Position numbers and translations under genes: made by a program. Shown piece by piece: positions 51,617 through 61,045 of a stretch of 64,000 nt of DNA. The notes beneath the pieces are model-generated. The model searched no databases. It was given only the letters and a program-made list of their open reading frames with translations, and was not told the origin of the DNA. The stretch's first letter is position 1, and each line of letters opens with the position of its first letter. Origin of the DNA: Candidatus Poribacteria bacterium (GTDB taxonomy: Bacteria; Poribacteria; WGA-4E; WGA-3G); NCBI GenBank assembly GCA_028821605.1, contig JAPPFM010000054.1, positions 1 through 64,000 on the forward strand, written 5' to 3'.

Positions 51617-52785
51617 AATTTCGAGATCGCAGTTTCCATTCTGCCTAATGCCTCTTGGATGTTTTCTAACGAATTGGCGTATGAGAGACGGAGATAACCA
51701 TCGCCGTATTTGCCGAAGGAAGTACCGGGCAGTAGAGCGACATCTGCCTCCTCCATCAAATAATCGGCAAGGGCTTCACACGAAAGTGGCAATTGCGTAA
51801 CATTCGGAAATACATAGAAAGCACCAAGCGGTTTGATACAACTGATGCCCTCAATCGCGTTCAATCCATCTACAATTGCATCACGTCGTTTCTGGAATTC
51901 CAAAACCATTTCTGTGACAGAGTCCTGTTGTCCTGTCAACGCCTCCATTCCGGCGAGTTGTGTAAAGGTGGCAGTGCAGGAATTGGAGTTAATAGTTAAC
52001 TGCGTGATCTTGTCCGCGATTGCTTGGGGAGCGATACCGTAGCCCAAACGCCAGCCGGTCATGGCGTATGTTTTGGAATGCCCTTCAATCAGAATTGTTC
52101 TTTCCTTCATACCGGGTAGACTGAGGACGCTGTGGTGTTGACCTTCATAGAGAATACGTGAATAAACTTCGTCTGTCAACACATAAAAATTGTGTTTCTG
52201 TGCGAGTTCTGCTATTGCTTCAAGATCTTCGATGGTGAGCGTACCGCCTGTGGGATTCTGCGGTGAATTGAGAATTAGCAGTTTCGTTCGGTCAGTGATT
52301 GCTCCCTCAAGATCCTCAAGACGGAACCGGAAATTCACTTCCTCGCGAAGGGACAGTGGCACCGGTTTTCCACCGATGAAGTCGATAACGGATTCATAGA
52401 CAGGGAAACCGGGTTCAGGATAGATGACTTCGTCGCCATCATCAATAAGTGCCAAGATCGTAAAAAAGATAATCGGTTTCGCTCCGGGGGTCACCGTGAC
52501 TTCATCTGGATGGATAGTAACACCTCGTGTTTCTGTTATGTGTTGCGCGACAATCTCGCGGAATTCCGGCACGCCAGCGGATGGACAGTAACCGGTGTGT
52601 CCGTCCTTCATTGCTTTATATGCTGCTTCAATGATGTTAATCGGTGTTGGGAAATCCGGCTGACCTATCTCCAGATGGATGATGTCTTTGCCTTGTGCTT
52701 CCAACTGTTTTGCTTTGGCGAGCACCTCAAATGCGGATTCTGTTCCCAATCTGCTCATCCGCGTCGCGAATGTGGATATTTCCAA
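51613..52785 (-). CDS. Class I/II PLP-dependent aminotransferase (aspartate aminotransferase-like)
   Basis: A 390-residue enzyme. LEIGQPDFPTP is the N-terminal substrate region, NSPQNPTGG is conserved, DEVYSRILYEG holds the pyridoxal-binding Asp/Tyr, and the lysine is in GHSKTYAMTGWRLGY. Most similar in pattern to bacterial class I-gamma aspartate/prephenate aminotransferases. The C-terminal stop lies in a palindromic repeat. The 142-bp upstream region contains a diverged CCGCAGGGAAAATTAAAAA leader-type block, but a GGAGG site lies nearer the ATG. Confidence 0.92.
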   Translation of the reverse strand: MEISTFATRMSRLGTESAFEVLAKAKQLEAQGKDIIHLEIGQPDFPTPINIIEAAYKAMKDGHTGYCPSAGVPEFREIVAQHITETRGVTIHPDEVTVTPGAKPIIFFTILALIDDGDEVIYPEPGFPVYESVIDFIGGKPVPLSLREEVNFRFRLEDLEGAITDRTKLLILNSPQNPTGGTLTIEDLEAIAELAQKHNFYVLTDEVYSRILYEGQHHSVLSLPGMKERTILIEGHSKTYAMTGWRLGYGIAPQAIADKITQLTINSNSCTATFTQLAGMEALTGQQDSVTEMVLEFQKRRDAIVDGLNAIEGISCIKPLGAFYVFPNVTQLPLSCEALADYLMEEADVALLPGTSFGKYGDGYLRLSYANSLENIQEALGRMETAISKL

Positions 52786-52927
52786 AATTATACCTCCACT
52801 TCAACAAAATTTTTAATTTTCCCTGCGGTTCGAGAAGGATGGTTTTGCAGGAACAATCTTCTTCTTATATTCGGTTTCCCGGCGCGAGGCTTGGGAAACC
52901 TACGCGCGCTAATCTTCTAATGTCCTT

Positions 52928-53947
52928 CTATTGTGTCTGCATTATGGCACCTGTGGCACTCGCTACCCACACATTTTGTCCGTCAAGCACAAAAACTTTG
53001 ACTATTTTTTCCTTGGAATCTTTGAGTTCCCAAGTTTTGCCGCCATCACTGGTGTGTAGGATAGCACCGACACCAAAGTCACCGCCAACTGCCCATCCAT
53101 TCTTCTCATCTGCAAATCCGACGCTGCGTAGTGTTTCTTGTGTGCCACTAACTTGCTCTGTCCATTTTTCCCCGCCATCATTGGTGTGAAGAATTACGCC
53201 GTTTTCACCGACTGCCCATCCCATTGACGCATCAAGGAAAAAAATGTCTTCAAGAATATCCTCTTTACCAGTCGCTTGCGTGACCCAATTTTGTCCACCA
53301 TCCGTTGTTTTCTGAATTAAGGCAAATTGGCTTTGTGTCGTGGGACTAACACGAACACCAGCAACCCATCCGGTCTCTTCGTCAATAAATTGAATTGCGC
53401 TATACATATTCGCATCGTCATCGCCAACGGCACCGAGTTGTCCACCTTGGAGTATTTTCCATGAATCGCCACCATTTTTTGTAGAAAGAATGGTGTCGCT
53501 CTCTCCAACGGCATACCCGACATCTTTATTAACAAAGTAGATGCCCTTGAGTCCGTTACCGACTTTGCTCGTTTGCAGTTCCCAGTCTCTACCGTTAGTG
53601 GTAGTGACAATTGTGCCGTTCGCACCGACTGCCCAACCGCGGTCAGCATCCAAGAAGTAGACTTCGGCTAAATCATTGGCGATTTTGATTTCCGATTTTT
53701 GCCATGTTTTACCACCATCCATGGTGTAACCGATAAAGCCAGGATTTTCAAAATCTTCAAACGATGCGGCACCGACAACCCAGCCAGTATTTTTGCTTGT
53801 AAAAGCGATGGACATGTAGTCCCTAACTTCTGGATCGCGTTCTTGTAAAATACTCCAATCTCCTGCCACCGGTAAAACGATTGCCAAGGCACCGACGATT
53901 GCAAGTAGCATTGTACCCAATCGTGGGCGTGATGCAAATTTGTTCAT
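52928..53947 (-). CDS. Exported Ycf48/BNR-type beta-propeller protein
   Basis: A 339-residue protein with an N-terminal signal sequence (TMLLAIVGALAIVLPVAG) and about seven repeats of the type GWAVG-xx-G-x-I-xx-T-x-DGG-x-W. This is the Ycf48/Hcf136-like propeller. In photosynthetic organisms such proteins help photosystem II assembly; in other bacteria they are exported proteins of unclear role. No photosynthesis genes are near. It has its own promoter region (53948-54210), in which I find no consensus boxes. Confidence 0.88.
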   Translation of the reverse strand: MNKFASRPRLGTMLLAIVGALAIVLPVAGDWSILQERDPEVRDYMSIAFTSKNTGWVVGAASFEDFENPGFIGYTMDGGKTWQKSEIKIANDLAEVYFLDADRGWAVGANGTIVTTTNGRDWELQTSKVGNGLKGIYFVNKDVGYAVGESDTILSTKNGGDSWKILQGGQLGAVGDDDANMYSAIQFIDEETGWVAGVRVSPTTQSQFALIQKTTDGGQNWVTQATGKEDILEDIFFLDASMGWAVGENGVILHTNDGGEKWTEQVSGTQETLRSVGFADEKNGWAVGGDFGVGAILHTSDGGKTWELKDSKEKIVKVFVLDGQNVWVASATGAIMQTQ

Positions 53948-54210
53948 TGTTGTTGTATCTCCTTTTTTCTAAAGATATTCTGCCAAGAGCAAGCTCTTTT
54001 TTAAGGCAGTTTGCGGACTAAGATTTTGCTGTTGTAAAATTTGGTGAAACTTAGCCAACCAAAGGGTTGCTATTAAACTTATAATATAACCTTGAATAGG
54101 AAATTAAGTCAAATAGTTTTTTCGGTTGTCCGAGCGGCGACTGCTTGAAAGCAGCGACGTTCGCGTCCAGAAAAAATTTACTTGTTCCTTTTGGCTGTAA
54201 AGTTAATCTA

Positions 54211-55596
54211 TTACTTAGCGGCGATTAAAGTACCCGTTTTAAAACTGTCCCCGACTTGGAGTTGATAGACATAAACACCGCTTTCCACAATTTCCCCGGC
54301 TTCGTTGCGTCCATCCCAAATCAATTCTGTTTCACCTGGTGATGCCGTTAAGCTCCTGACAAGCATTCCGTCAATGTCAAAGATGGAGACTGTGAATTCA
54401 CCCGAAGCCTCTTCAAGTGCGCGAGCAGGGAACACAACCTGATTAAAATCTGTGTCTGGAGAGAGTGGTGTGAATGGATTTGGATAAGGTTCATCAAGAA
54501 TACGAAGTCTTTTTTCTAAGAGGATGGATTCGTTATCCGCCTCGTCAATAGCGATGACAGCATACGTAAAGCTGCCTGTAGGAAGTGGGCGGTCGTCAAT
54601 AAATTTATATTCCGTTTTTAACTCATTGATTTCAATTTCAGTAAGTATGGTAAGTCCTTCGGTAATTCGATACGTCGTTACGTCACGACTGACGCTCGGT
54701 TTCCACAAAATTTCGACACCATCACTTGAAAGGGTGAGGCTGAGCATTGTCGGTGGTTCCGGTGCAGCGGTGTCTGGTGATACCACCACTGTTTGTTTGG
54801 GTGAGCGTTCCGATTGCAAGAAAATCGTCTTGTAAGTGACAATCTGATAAGTGTAGTTTCCCGGCGGAACGTTTACATCACGAAATGTGGTTGAGGAGCG
54901 GTTTTCGACATTAATAGTATCGTCCTCAGTAACAGTATTTTCATTATTTCTGTAGATGAGATAGCCGTTGACGTCCGGGTCTCCCGATTTCTGCCAACGG
55001 AGCGTCACATCGTTTTCGCCAGTTCCATCGGCTTCAGCGGTAAAACCTATAACTGGATCGGGTGGGACATTCTGAATTACTTCCAAGTTGAAATCATCGT
55101 TGTTAAGTTTACTATCCGCCTGCCCTTCTCGGATAAATTCGCCAATAGGTGCATCGTCAAGATTACGTAAGCGTGCTCTGAACACAGCTTCTAAGATAAC
55201 CGTGTTCGGTGTCCGGCACTCAAAGGTGATTTCATAGAGTGAATTCTGGAAGTCGACGATGGCATCTGCCAGTTCAACGCGCAGGACATTTCCGCCGGAG
55301 ACGACGGGTCTTGCTGGAATTTCTTTTCGGTCCCGCAAGATGCCTTTGAAGTAAGATGATTGGGTCAGGAATCCCGACGGCATTGCGATCTCAATCGTTT
55401 TAATTTCTTCTCCGGGTTCTGCTAACGATCGGTCGATTGAAAGTGTCACGATCAGCGGTACCGTTGAACTGGCAGGAACAACGCCTCTCGTTTGACCTAC
55501 GACGTTGATCTCTCCGACAGAGGTCACCGCGCCGTAGTTGTTGTTGGCGATGAGTAGGCTACCGATAAGTATTAAAGCGATGGCTATGTTTTTCAT
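54211..55596 (-). CDS. Exported fibronectin type III protein with FlgD-like C-terminal domain
   Basis: A 461-residue protein from ATG at 55596, where a signal peptide starts (MKNIAIALILIGSLLIANN) after AAGGAAAGG. Residues about 25-190 form an N-terminal beta domain. Two fibronectin type III domains follow (VTLRWQKSGDPDVNGYLIYR and ILWKPSVSRDVTTYRI). The end is a FlgD-type Ig domain (DEPYPNPFTPLSP, FDIDGMLVRSL, WDGRNEAGEIVESGVYVYQL). This terminal domain resembles C-terminal sorting or attachment domains of the FCB group. The preceding PorV-like gene is 16 bp upstream, so the two form an operon. Confidence 0.87.
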   Translation of the reverse strand: MKNIAIALILIGSLLIANNNYGAVTSVGEINVVGQTRGVVPASSTVPLIVTLSIDRSLAEPGEEIKTIEIAMPSGFLTQSSYFKGILRDRKEIPARPVVSGGNVLRVELADAIVDFQNSLYEITFECRTPNTVILEAVFRARLRNLDDAPIGEFIREGQADSKLNNDDFNLEVIQNVPPDPVIGFTAEADGTGENDVTLRWQKSGDPDVNGYLIYRNNENTVTEDDTINVENRSSTTFRDVNVPPGNYTYQIVTYKTIFLQSERSPKQTVVVSPDTAAPEPPTMLSLTLSSDGVEILWKPSVSRDVTTYRITEGLTILTEIEINELKTEYKFIDDRPLPTGSFTYAVIAIDEADNESILLEKRLRILDEPYPNPFTPLSPDTDFNQVVFPARALEEASGEFTVSIFDIDGMLVRSLTASPGETELIWDGRNEAGEIVESGVYVYQLQVGDSFKTGTLIAAK

Positions 55597-55612
55597 TACA
55601 TGAGACCTTTCC

Positions 55613-56560
55613 TTAGAATAGCAGATTGAGGGAGAACCGCTGTGTTGTATTGTCTTGGAAGTTTCCACTCAGTAATTGAAATCCGTAGTCGAGTTGGAGG
55701 GCGGTGCCTCCAATCGGAACTTTGGCACTGCCACCAAAGTTGAGGGTTGTAGCAGAGTTGCTACCGTTTTTTATACCATAACCACCACGAACAGCAATGG
55801 ATTTATTCAACCAGACTTCTGCTCCTGTGCGGATATAGATTTCACTATTGCGTGATGCAACCTCAAAGGTCACCAGACTGCCTTTTAGCAAGGTACTGAC
55901 TGCTGCACCCTGCGCACTCATCTCCGCAATAGATTCGAGGCTGTACACTAAACCTGCCCGGATGTTCAGCGGCACCGAATCTGTTTGAGCCTCAGAGATG
56001 CTCATATCTGCAGGAAGTAAATTCTCCGCGGAGACACCGAGACTCAGACTTTGGAACGGCTTCCCAATAACACCCACATCTAACGAAATGGCTGAGTTGG
56101 AAGTTTGGACGAAATACGGATTCTCGACGACAAATTCGCTCGTTTCGTCAAAAGAGGTCCCGAAGAGTTTTAGGTTCGCACCGATCGCCAATTGCTTGAA
56201 AAGGGCGTTTCCATAAGAGACGCGGACCGTCTGTTCCCGGTAGATTTCAGAATCTTCTCCCAAAACACCGAGGCTCGCTCCGATCGAACCTGCTCTCCCA
56301 AAAGGGATGATCCCGCTGATACTATTATAGGTGATGAGTCCATTAAAACGTTGTGCGTGCGTAACACCGAGATGGATTTCATCAATATAACCTAACCCTG
56401 CGGCGTTGTAATTCGCCGCATTGCTATCATCGGCGAGCGCGACGAATGCACCACCTAAACCGAGCGGTCTCGCTCCGACACCAATATCGTTAAACGTAGC
56501 GAAAGCAGCAGTCGGGGAAAGCATCACGACGAGTAGAATTAGATAAGATATGCGTTTCAA
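55613..56560 (-). CDS. PorV/UPF0164-like outer-membrane barrel protein
   Basis: A 315-residue protein with a signal peptide (MKRISYLILLVVMLSPTAAFA) followed by the PorV/FadL-type start GVGARPLGLGGAFVALADD and NAANYNAAGL. The rest is antiparallel barrel strands ending in Phe (RFSLNLLF). In Bacteroidetes, PorV is a shuttle of the type IX secretion system that hands over proteins with C-terminal signals. Its pairing with the FlgD-tailed protein suggests a surface display pair, but no other secretion gene is in the window. Confidence 0.85.
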   Translation of the reverse strand: MKRISYLILLVVMLSPTAAFATFNDIGVGARPLGLGGAFVALADDSNAANYNAAGLGYIDEIHLGVTHAQRFNGLITYNSISGIIPFGRAGSIGASLGVLGEDSEIYREQTVRVSYGNALFKQLAIGANLKLFGTSFDETSEFVVENPYFVQTSNSAISLDVGVIGKPFQSLSLGVSAENLLPADMSISEAQTDSVPLNIRAGLVYSLESIAEMSAQGAAVSTLLKGSLVTFEVASRNSEIYIRTGAEVWLNKSIAVRGGYGIKNGSNSATTLNFGGSAKVPIGGTALQLDYGFQLLSGNFQDNTTQRFSLNLLF

Positions 56561-56881
56561 ATCTATTATTTCCTTTGTAATAATATACGTTTTTTACGAT
56601 TCTTCGTAGCTGATTTAATTCATCTCACCATAGGGGTCAATTTAATAAAAAGGACAGCCTTGATCCCCCACTTAGCAGATACGGTTTCCAACCACACCGG
56701 TGCTGAGATATAAACCTTGTGGATTCACTACTCTCTTTTGAGTTCCGTAGCGTTTATTTTCTTGGGTTTTTCTGCAAGAAACATGTGCCAAACAGTGAGA
56801 AAGCCGCGTATGGATGGAAACCTCTATAGAGATGCTCCTATAAAATACTGAGAAAATCCCTAAATTGATACTTATAGGATT

Positions 56882-57000
56882 TATAGTAAAACCCGAAAAT
56901 AAGAGGGCACTTTGGAAAATACAAAACACCTCACCACCGCTGGCGAGGTTTGGAACCTCGCCCTTCTACAATGTCCAATTAATTGTAGGTTTTACTATAA
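56882..57000. repeat. 119-bp MITE with perfect 13-bp terminal inverted repeats
   Basis: TTATAGTAAAACC (56882-56894) and its exact inverse GGTTTTACTATAA (56988-57000) flank a 119-bp segment that contains a hairpin GGCGAGGTT-TGG-AACCTCGCC (56942-56962). The right end runs into pcm and encodes its last codons and stop. No transposase with such ends is in the window. The rest of the 418-bp gap (56561-56881) holds no gene that I can support. Confidence 0.88.
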
Positions 57001-57659
57001 TTCAGATTACCTGTCATAGGGACGAAACGGACTGGAATAATCTCGGTGGTTTCAAGAGATGGTGCCGAATTCTCATCAGTTTGAAACCCTTTCCGGATTA
57101 ACAGGAGGTTTTGCTCGGAACTACCGACCGGAATTACCATCCTGCCACCCGGTTCCAGTTGCTGAATGAGCCGTTCGGGTACGTCTGTAGGTGCAGCAGC
57201 GACGAGCATGGCATCATAAGGCGCGTGTTCTTGCCAACCGTAATATCCGTTCCCCTTCTTCAAATGAATGTTTTGATAATTGAGCACCTCTAACCGTGCT
57301 TTCGCGCTTTTAGCAAGTCCCGGTATAATCTCAATAGAATAGACATCCTTCGCAAGTTCTGCTAATATCGCTGTTTGATAGCCGCAACCTGTTCCAATCT
57401 CAAGAACTTTTGAAGTTGGTGTGAGCTCCAGCAAATCCGTCATCAGTGCGACGATATAGGGTTGCGAAATTGTTTGGTCACAATCAATCGGTAGTGCGCC
57501 ATCCTGATACGCCACATTGAGGTGTTCGGGTTTTACGAACAGATGTCGCTCTACCTTCCGCATAACAGCAAGCACTTCAGGGGTGTTGATGCCACGCGCT
57601 TTGATTTGGTTTTGCACCATTTTACGCCGCTGTGTTGCGTAGTTCTTAGCGAATAGCAT
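56979..57659 (-). CDS. pcm: Protein-L-isoaspartate O-methyltransferase
   Basis: A 226-residue enzyme of the Pcm family with VLEIGTGCGYQTAILA for S-adenosylmethionine binding and the upstream DGALPIDCDQTISQPYIVA block typical of the family. It repairs isoaspartyl residues. The last residues (NYSKTYN) and the stop codon are encoded by the terminal inverted repeat of a MITE (56882-57000), so the natural C-terminus was replaced or extended. It precedes the SppA fusion gene on the other side of a short gap. Confidence 0.93.
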   Translation of the reverse strand: MLFAKNYATQRRKMVQNQIKARGINTPEVLAVMRKVERHLFVKPEHLNVAYQDGALPIDCDQTISQPYIVALMTDLLELTPTSKVLEIGTGCGYQTAILAELAKDVYSIEIIPGLAKSAKARLEVLNYQNIHLKKGNGYYGWQEHAPYDAMLVAAAPTDVPERLIQQLEPGGRMVIPVGSSEQNLLLIRKGFQTDENSAPSLETTEIIPVRFVPMTGNLNYSKTYN

Positions 57660-57705
57660 TTTAACTCAGCTCCGAGGTATCGGTTTTCGCAACTTTACTG
57701 TATTT

Positions 57706-60165
57706 TTAATTTCCTACACTTATATGATAAGGCATGAGAAGAAAAAACCTATGCTTTCCGATTGTGTTTAGGAGTCTTGCAGTCGTACTCAAGCCACTAT
57801 ACCGTGCAATGAACTGTAATCGGGATTCCGTTCCCACACGCTCGTTTTCCGTGCCCTTGTTTGCAGACCCACCACGAAGTAGCGGGGAGATAAGTGGAAT
57901 CCTGAGATTGTTGAAGAGTTGTGACAACCATGTCTTTTTAGGAAACTCGACAATCTCAATTGATTTTTTTTCCAATCCCGCGCGTTCTCGTGCGATTGCA
58001 AGCGCGAGGCTTAAACCGCCTAACTCATCTACAAGTCCATTTTCTTTCGCCTGTCTCCCTGACCAGATGCGTCCCTGTCCAAGCCTATCTACATCTTCCA
58101 CTGTCAAATCGGTTCGTCCAAGTGCCACCTTTTCAACGAAATCGTCATAAATCTCTTTAATCTGCTTCCGTACAATTGCTTGTTCTGCAGGCGGATAGTC
58201 TCCATAATCTGAATAAAAATCAGCATGTTCACCCCGTTTGAGGATTTCTTTATGGATGCCGAGTTTTTCATAGAGTCCTTTGAAACTATACTTGCCACCG
58301 ACAACGCCGATAGAACCCGTAATCGTTCCGGGTTCAGCAACGATCGCATCTGCAGGAGCTGCGATATAGTAACCGCCTGATGCCGCTACATCACCCATTG
58401 ACACGACAAGAGGTTTGACTTCTTTGAGTCGCACTAATTCACGCCATATAGTGTCAGCGGCGACAACAAGCCCGCCACCGCTGTCAATTCTCAGGACAAC
58501 TGCCTTTATAGAATCGTCGTCTTTTACCTCCCTGACCGCATCTGAGATTGTATCCGATCCCATCACTTCTGTCCCAAGAAACGGATCCACAAAACTGTCG
58601 CCTGTTAGCATCAACCCTTTCGCCTCGATGATAGCGACCTTCGGTTGTGGAACTTTCCAATCTTGCGCATAGAGTTCGCTTATTGCGTATTCGTTGAGCG
58701 ACACTAAATCGGTTCTGGGATCGGTGAGTTCGGCTACAACATCTAACAATTCATCTTCATAGACCATCCGGTCAACGAGTTCAGCGGTGAAGGCTTGGCG
58801 TGCTGTGTAAGGTCCATTGTTGATACGTTTCTTGACGTTTTCGTGCGTCCATCCCCTTCCTTCTGCGATCGCATCTACGAGTTGTTCGTAAAGGTCGTCG
58901 AGAATAATGTTCTGGATCTCGCGATGTGTTTCGGACATCTCCTTCCGTGTGAATGGTTCTGACACAGATTTATACTTGCCGAGATGCTCAAGATCCGCCC
59001 GAATGCCGAGCATGTCTAATGTGCCTTTGTAGAAGGAGCGTTCTGTCCGTAAGCCGATTAACCGGACTTCAGCGGACGGATGGATTAGGATGCCATCGCA
59101 TGTAGCTGCGACGATGTAGTCGCCGGTGGAACAGTTGGAGAGGTAGCAGAGGACGACGCGTCCCGATTCTCTGAAGTCCAAAATGGCATCTGACATCTCT
59201 TGGAGTTGCGCCATACCGTAGGCACTCCCGTTAATACGGATGAGAATACCAGCGACATCTTCATCCCATTTCGCGATCGGGAGGACCCGTTTGAGGTAAC
59301 GCATTGACAAGTCAAGGAATATACGGCGGCGAGGCACTGGCTTGGTTTTGGGCGCGTTAGAAAAATGAAAGTAGCCGACACCCAACTGCGCTTCTCGATT
59401 GCTGTCGAAGGTGTTACCTGTGCCGAATCCCCAATTTCCGATGTTAATACCGAAACGGACATCGAAACTCCGATCACTGTTTATGCTCCCACGGAGTATA
59501 ACTTCGCGAATGGGGCGAACCTCTAATCCATAATGAAGTTCTATACCTTCAATGCCTTGTGTTTTCTGTAGATCAATGGAGAGCGTTGTCCGCCATGTTC
59601 CGGGGCGAAGTGCCAACCCCACAGCGTAACTTCTCCCGAGCTTTTCACCAAGCAATTTAGGACGATTGAGATCACGCGCCGTTGCACCAATTGAAATGTA
59701 TTGCCTCCGGTACATCAAGCCCATCGAGAGTGAACGAAATCTGTCGTAGTCTTTATCGTCGGAATTCATCCAACTGTAACTGGTGCCCCAGTAGAGTGAA
59801 CTTCCCAAATGGTATCCACCGGAGAATGTATAGCGTGTAAAGTCGGTATCTGCATCGGCACTAACGAATTCCATGCCGAAGCCTGCACCGGGGACAGCGA
59901 GGAAGAAAGCATCATCGCCTGCCCAATTGCTCTGATATGTGCGGAGGTAGTATAAGTTTAAGCCGCGCCCTGCACCGAGTCCGGACGGGTTAAAAAAGGT
60001 AGCTAAGGCATCGTCGCTCATGGCAATGGAGCTTGAAGGCAAGTGAGTGCGTGCCTTTGGCGGCGTGGCAACAGCACAAAGCGTGCTCATTCCATAGATG
60101 AATGCCGCCGAGATGATGCTTTTGCTGATGTGCCCTAAACACTTGTTAAATGAAGGCGGAACCAT
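57706..60165 (-). CDS. SppA-type S49 protease with N-terminal outer-membrane-like domain
   Basis: An 819-residue protein. Residues about 30-280 look like a PorV/barrel-type domain (DDALATFFNPSGLGAGRGLN, then alternating strands). Residues about 290-780 form a tandem S49 peptidase of SppA type: the N-terminal half holds the candidate general-base lysine region (LGKYKSVSEPFTRKEM), and the C-terminal half holds the nucleophile in GDVAASGGYYIAAP (about residue 595). SppA normally digests signal peptides from the cytoplasmic membrane; fusion to a barrel-like domain is not standard. The open frame extends to 60183, but ATG at 60165 is used, only 3 bp from the end of a TnpB element relic, so the natural promoter may be lost. 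Confidence 0.87.
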   Translation of the reverse strand: MVPPSFNKCLGHISKSIISAAFIYGMSTLCAVATPPKARTHLPSSSIAMSDDALATFFNPSGLGAGRGLNLYYLRTYQSNWAGDDAFFLAVPGAGFGMEFVSADADTDFTRYTFSGGYHLGSSLYWGTSYSWMNSDDKDYDRFRSLSMGLMYRRQYISIGATARDLNRPKLLGEKLGRSYAVGLALRPGTWRTTLSIDLQKTQGIEGIELHYGLEVRPIREVILRGSINSDRSFDVRFGINIGNWGFGTGNTFDSNREAQLGVGYFHFSNAPKTKPVPRRRIFLDLSMRYLKRVLPIAKWDEDVAGILIRINGSAYGMAQLQEMSDAILDFRESGRVVLCYLSNCSTGDYIVAATCDGILIHPSAEVRLIGLRTERSFYKGTLDMLGIRADLEHLGKYKSVSEPFTRKEMSETHREIQNIILDDLYEQLVDAIAEGRGWTHENVKKRINNGPYTARQAFTAELVDRMVYEDELLDVVAELTDPRTDLVSLNEYAISELYAQDWKVPQPKVAIIEAKGLMLTGDSFVDPFLGTEVMGSDTISDAVREVKDDDSIKAVVLRIDSGGGLVVAADTIWRELVRLKEVKPLVVSMGDVAASGGYYIAAPADAIVAEPGTITGSIGVVGGKYSFKGLYEKLGIHKEILKRGEHADFYSDYGDYPPAEQAIVRKQIKEIYDDFVEKVALGRTDLTVEDVDRLGQGRIWSGRQAKENGLVDELGGLSLALAIARERAGLEKKSIEIVEFPKKTWLSQLFNNLRIPLISPLLRGGSANKGTENERVGTESRLQFIARYSGLSTTARLLNTIGKHRFFLLMPYHISVGN

Positions 60166-60168
60166 AAA

Positions 60169-60920
60169 TGTCAAGGCACCCACACGCTAAAGCGTGGGGC
60201 TTGTGCTTCGTAGACAATAGCGTTTTATAGAAAAACGTCTTACGTTGTCTCCACAGAGGGACCCAAGGCAGCCCTCAAAATGTTTATCGCAGCGTTTATG
60301 TCTCTATCGTGGTGCGAGCCACATTCGGGACACGTCCCTCCTCAAGAAGATACGCTGATTGAAACTTGGCAGAACGGTAGCGGTCTTTGCGTTTAAACTT
60401 TGGAAGTCCGCCGAGTCCATCAAAGAAACGCTCATAAGTGATGTGGATACGGATAATCACTTCGTCAAGTGTATCACGCGGTATCCATGCCCAATGTTGC
60501 TTGGTGCGGTTAAGCAAGTTTGTCAGGTGCGGTTGCAAGCGGAAACGCCCCGCATATTTCCCGTATCTACGGTAATATCGCTTTTCCAACTTCAGAAAGT
60601 GGTTATAGACATCCGCAAGGTCGTCAAGCATATTGCCGAGACGCACATTTTTGGGGTCCTCGCACAACTGGAACTTGTATGTTCTGCGGTTCTTTTTCTT
60701 TTTCCGTTTTCTCATAGAGGTTCACGTATCACGCCTTTATCCCTTACGAAGTGGGAGGCAGACACGTAACCGAGAGGCTACGCTTCGTATGTCTGCCAAC
60801 GTGATACATATATTGAACCACAACTTACTGAGAATGTCAAGTTTTTTCAAAAAAAGATGCCTTGGTCTCACACACGAGAGCGGATTTTCCTCCCAACGCC
60901 TAAAGGCGTGGGGCTCCAAT
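60169..60920 (-). mobile_element. Internally deleted IS605-group relic
   Basis: The element lies in minus orientation and has the same ends as the element at 15641-17116: a right end with CCCCACGC-TTTA-GCGTGTGGG and TTGACA (60169-60174 inverted), and a left end with CCCACGCCTTTAGGCGTTGGG at about 60893-60912. The leader before the truncated gene again has a nested inverted repeat (TATCACG/CGTGATA). About 750 bp remain, half the size of the full element. Confidence 0.8.
60240..60715 (-). pseudogene. tnpB: Truncated tnpB with internal deletion and frameshift
   Basis: The N-terminal part (about 125 codons from 60715, MRKRKKKKNRRTYKFQL) is a TnpB start with YERFFDGLGGLPKFKRK. The core of the RuvC domain is deleted, and near 60330 the reading frame shifts to the C-terminal part ([20 protein letters not shown]), which still shows half of the zinc ribbon and the last catalytic DRD-N-A motif. 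The product cannot be an active nuclease, but the ends for mobilisation in trans remain. Confidence 0.85.
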
Positions 60921-61045
60921 CCATATTTTTAGATGATTTCCATTTAAAATATAAATTCGCAAGCTCGAAGAGTGCCTACTCGCAGTATGCACCTATACTA
61001 TAGGATACCACAAAACAGTGGGGATTGCAACCGAAATGCCGTATC

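Noticed and set aside
60166-60183. GTG start at 60183 for the SppA fusion
   Set aside because: The six extra codons lie in the right end of the mobile element, so ATG at 60165 is the more likely start.
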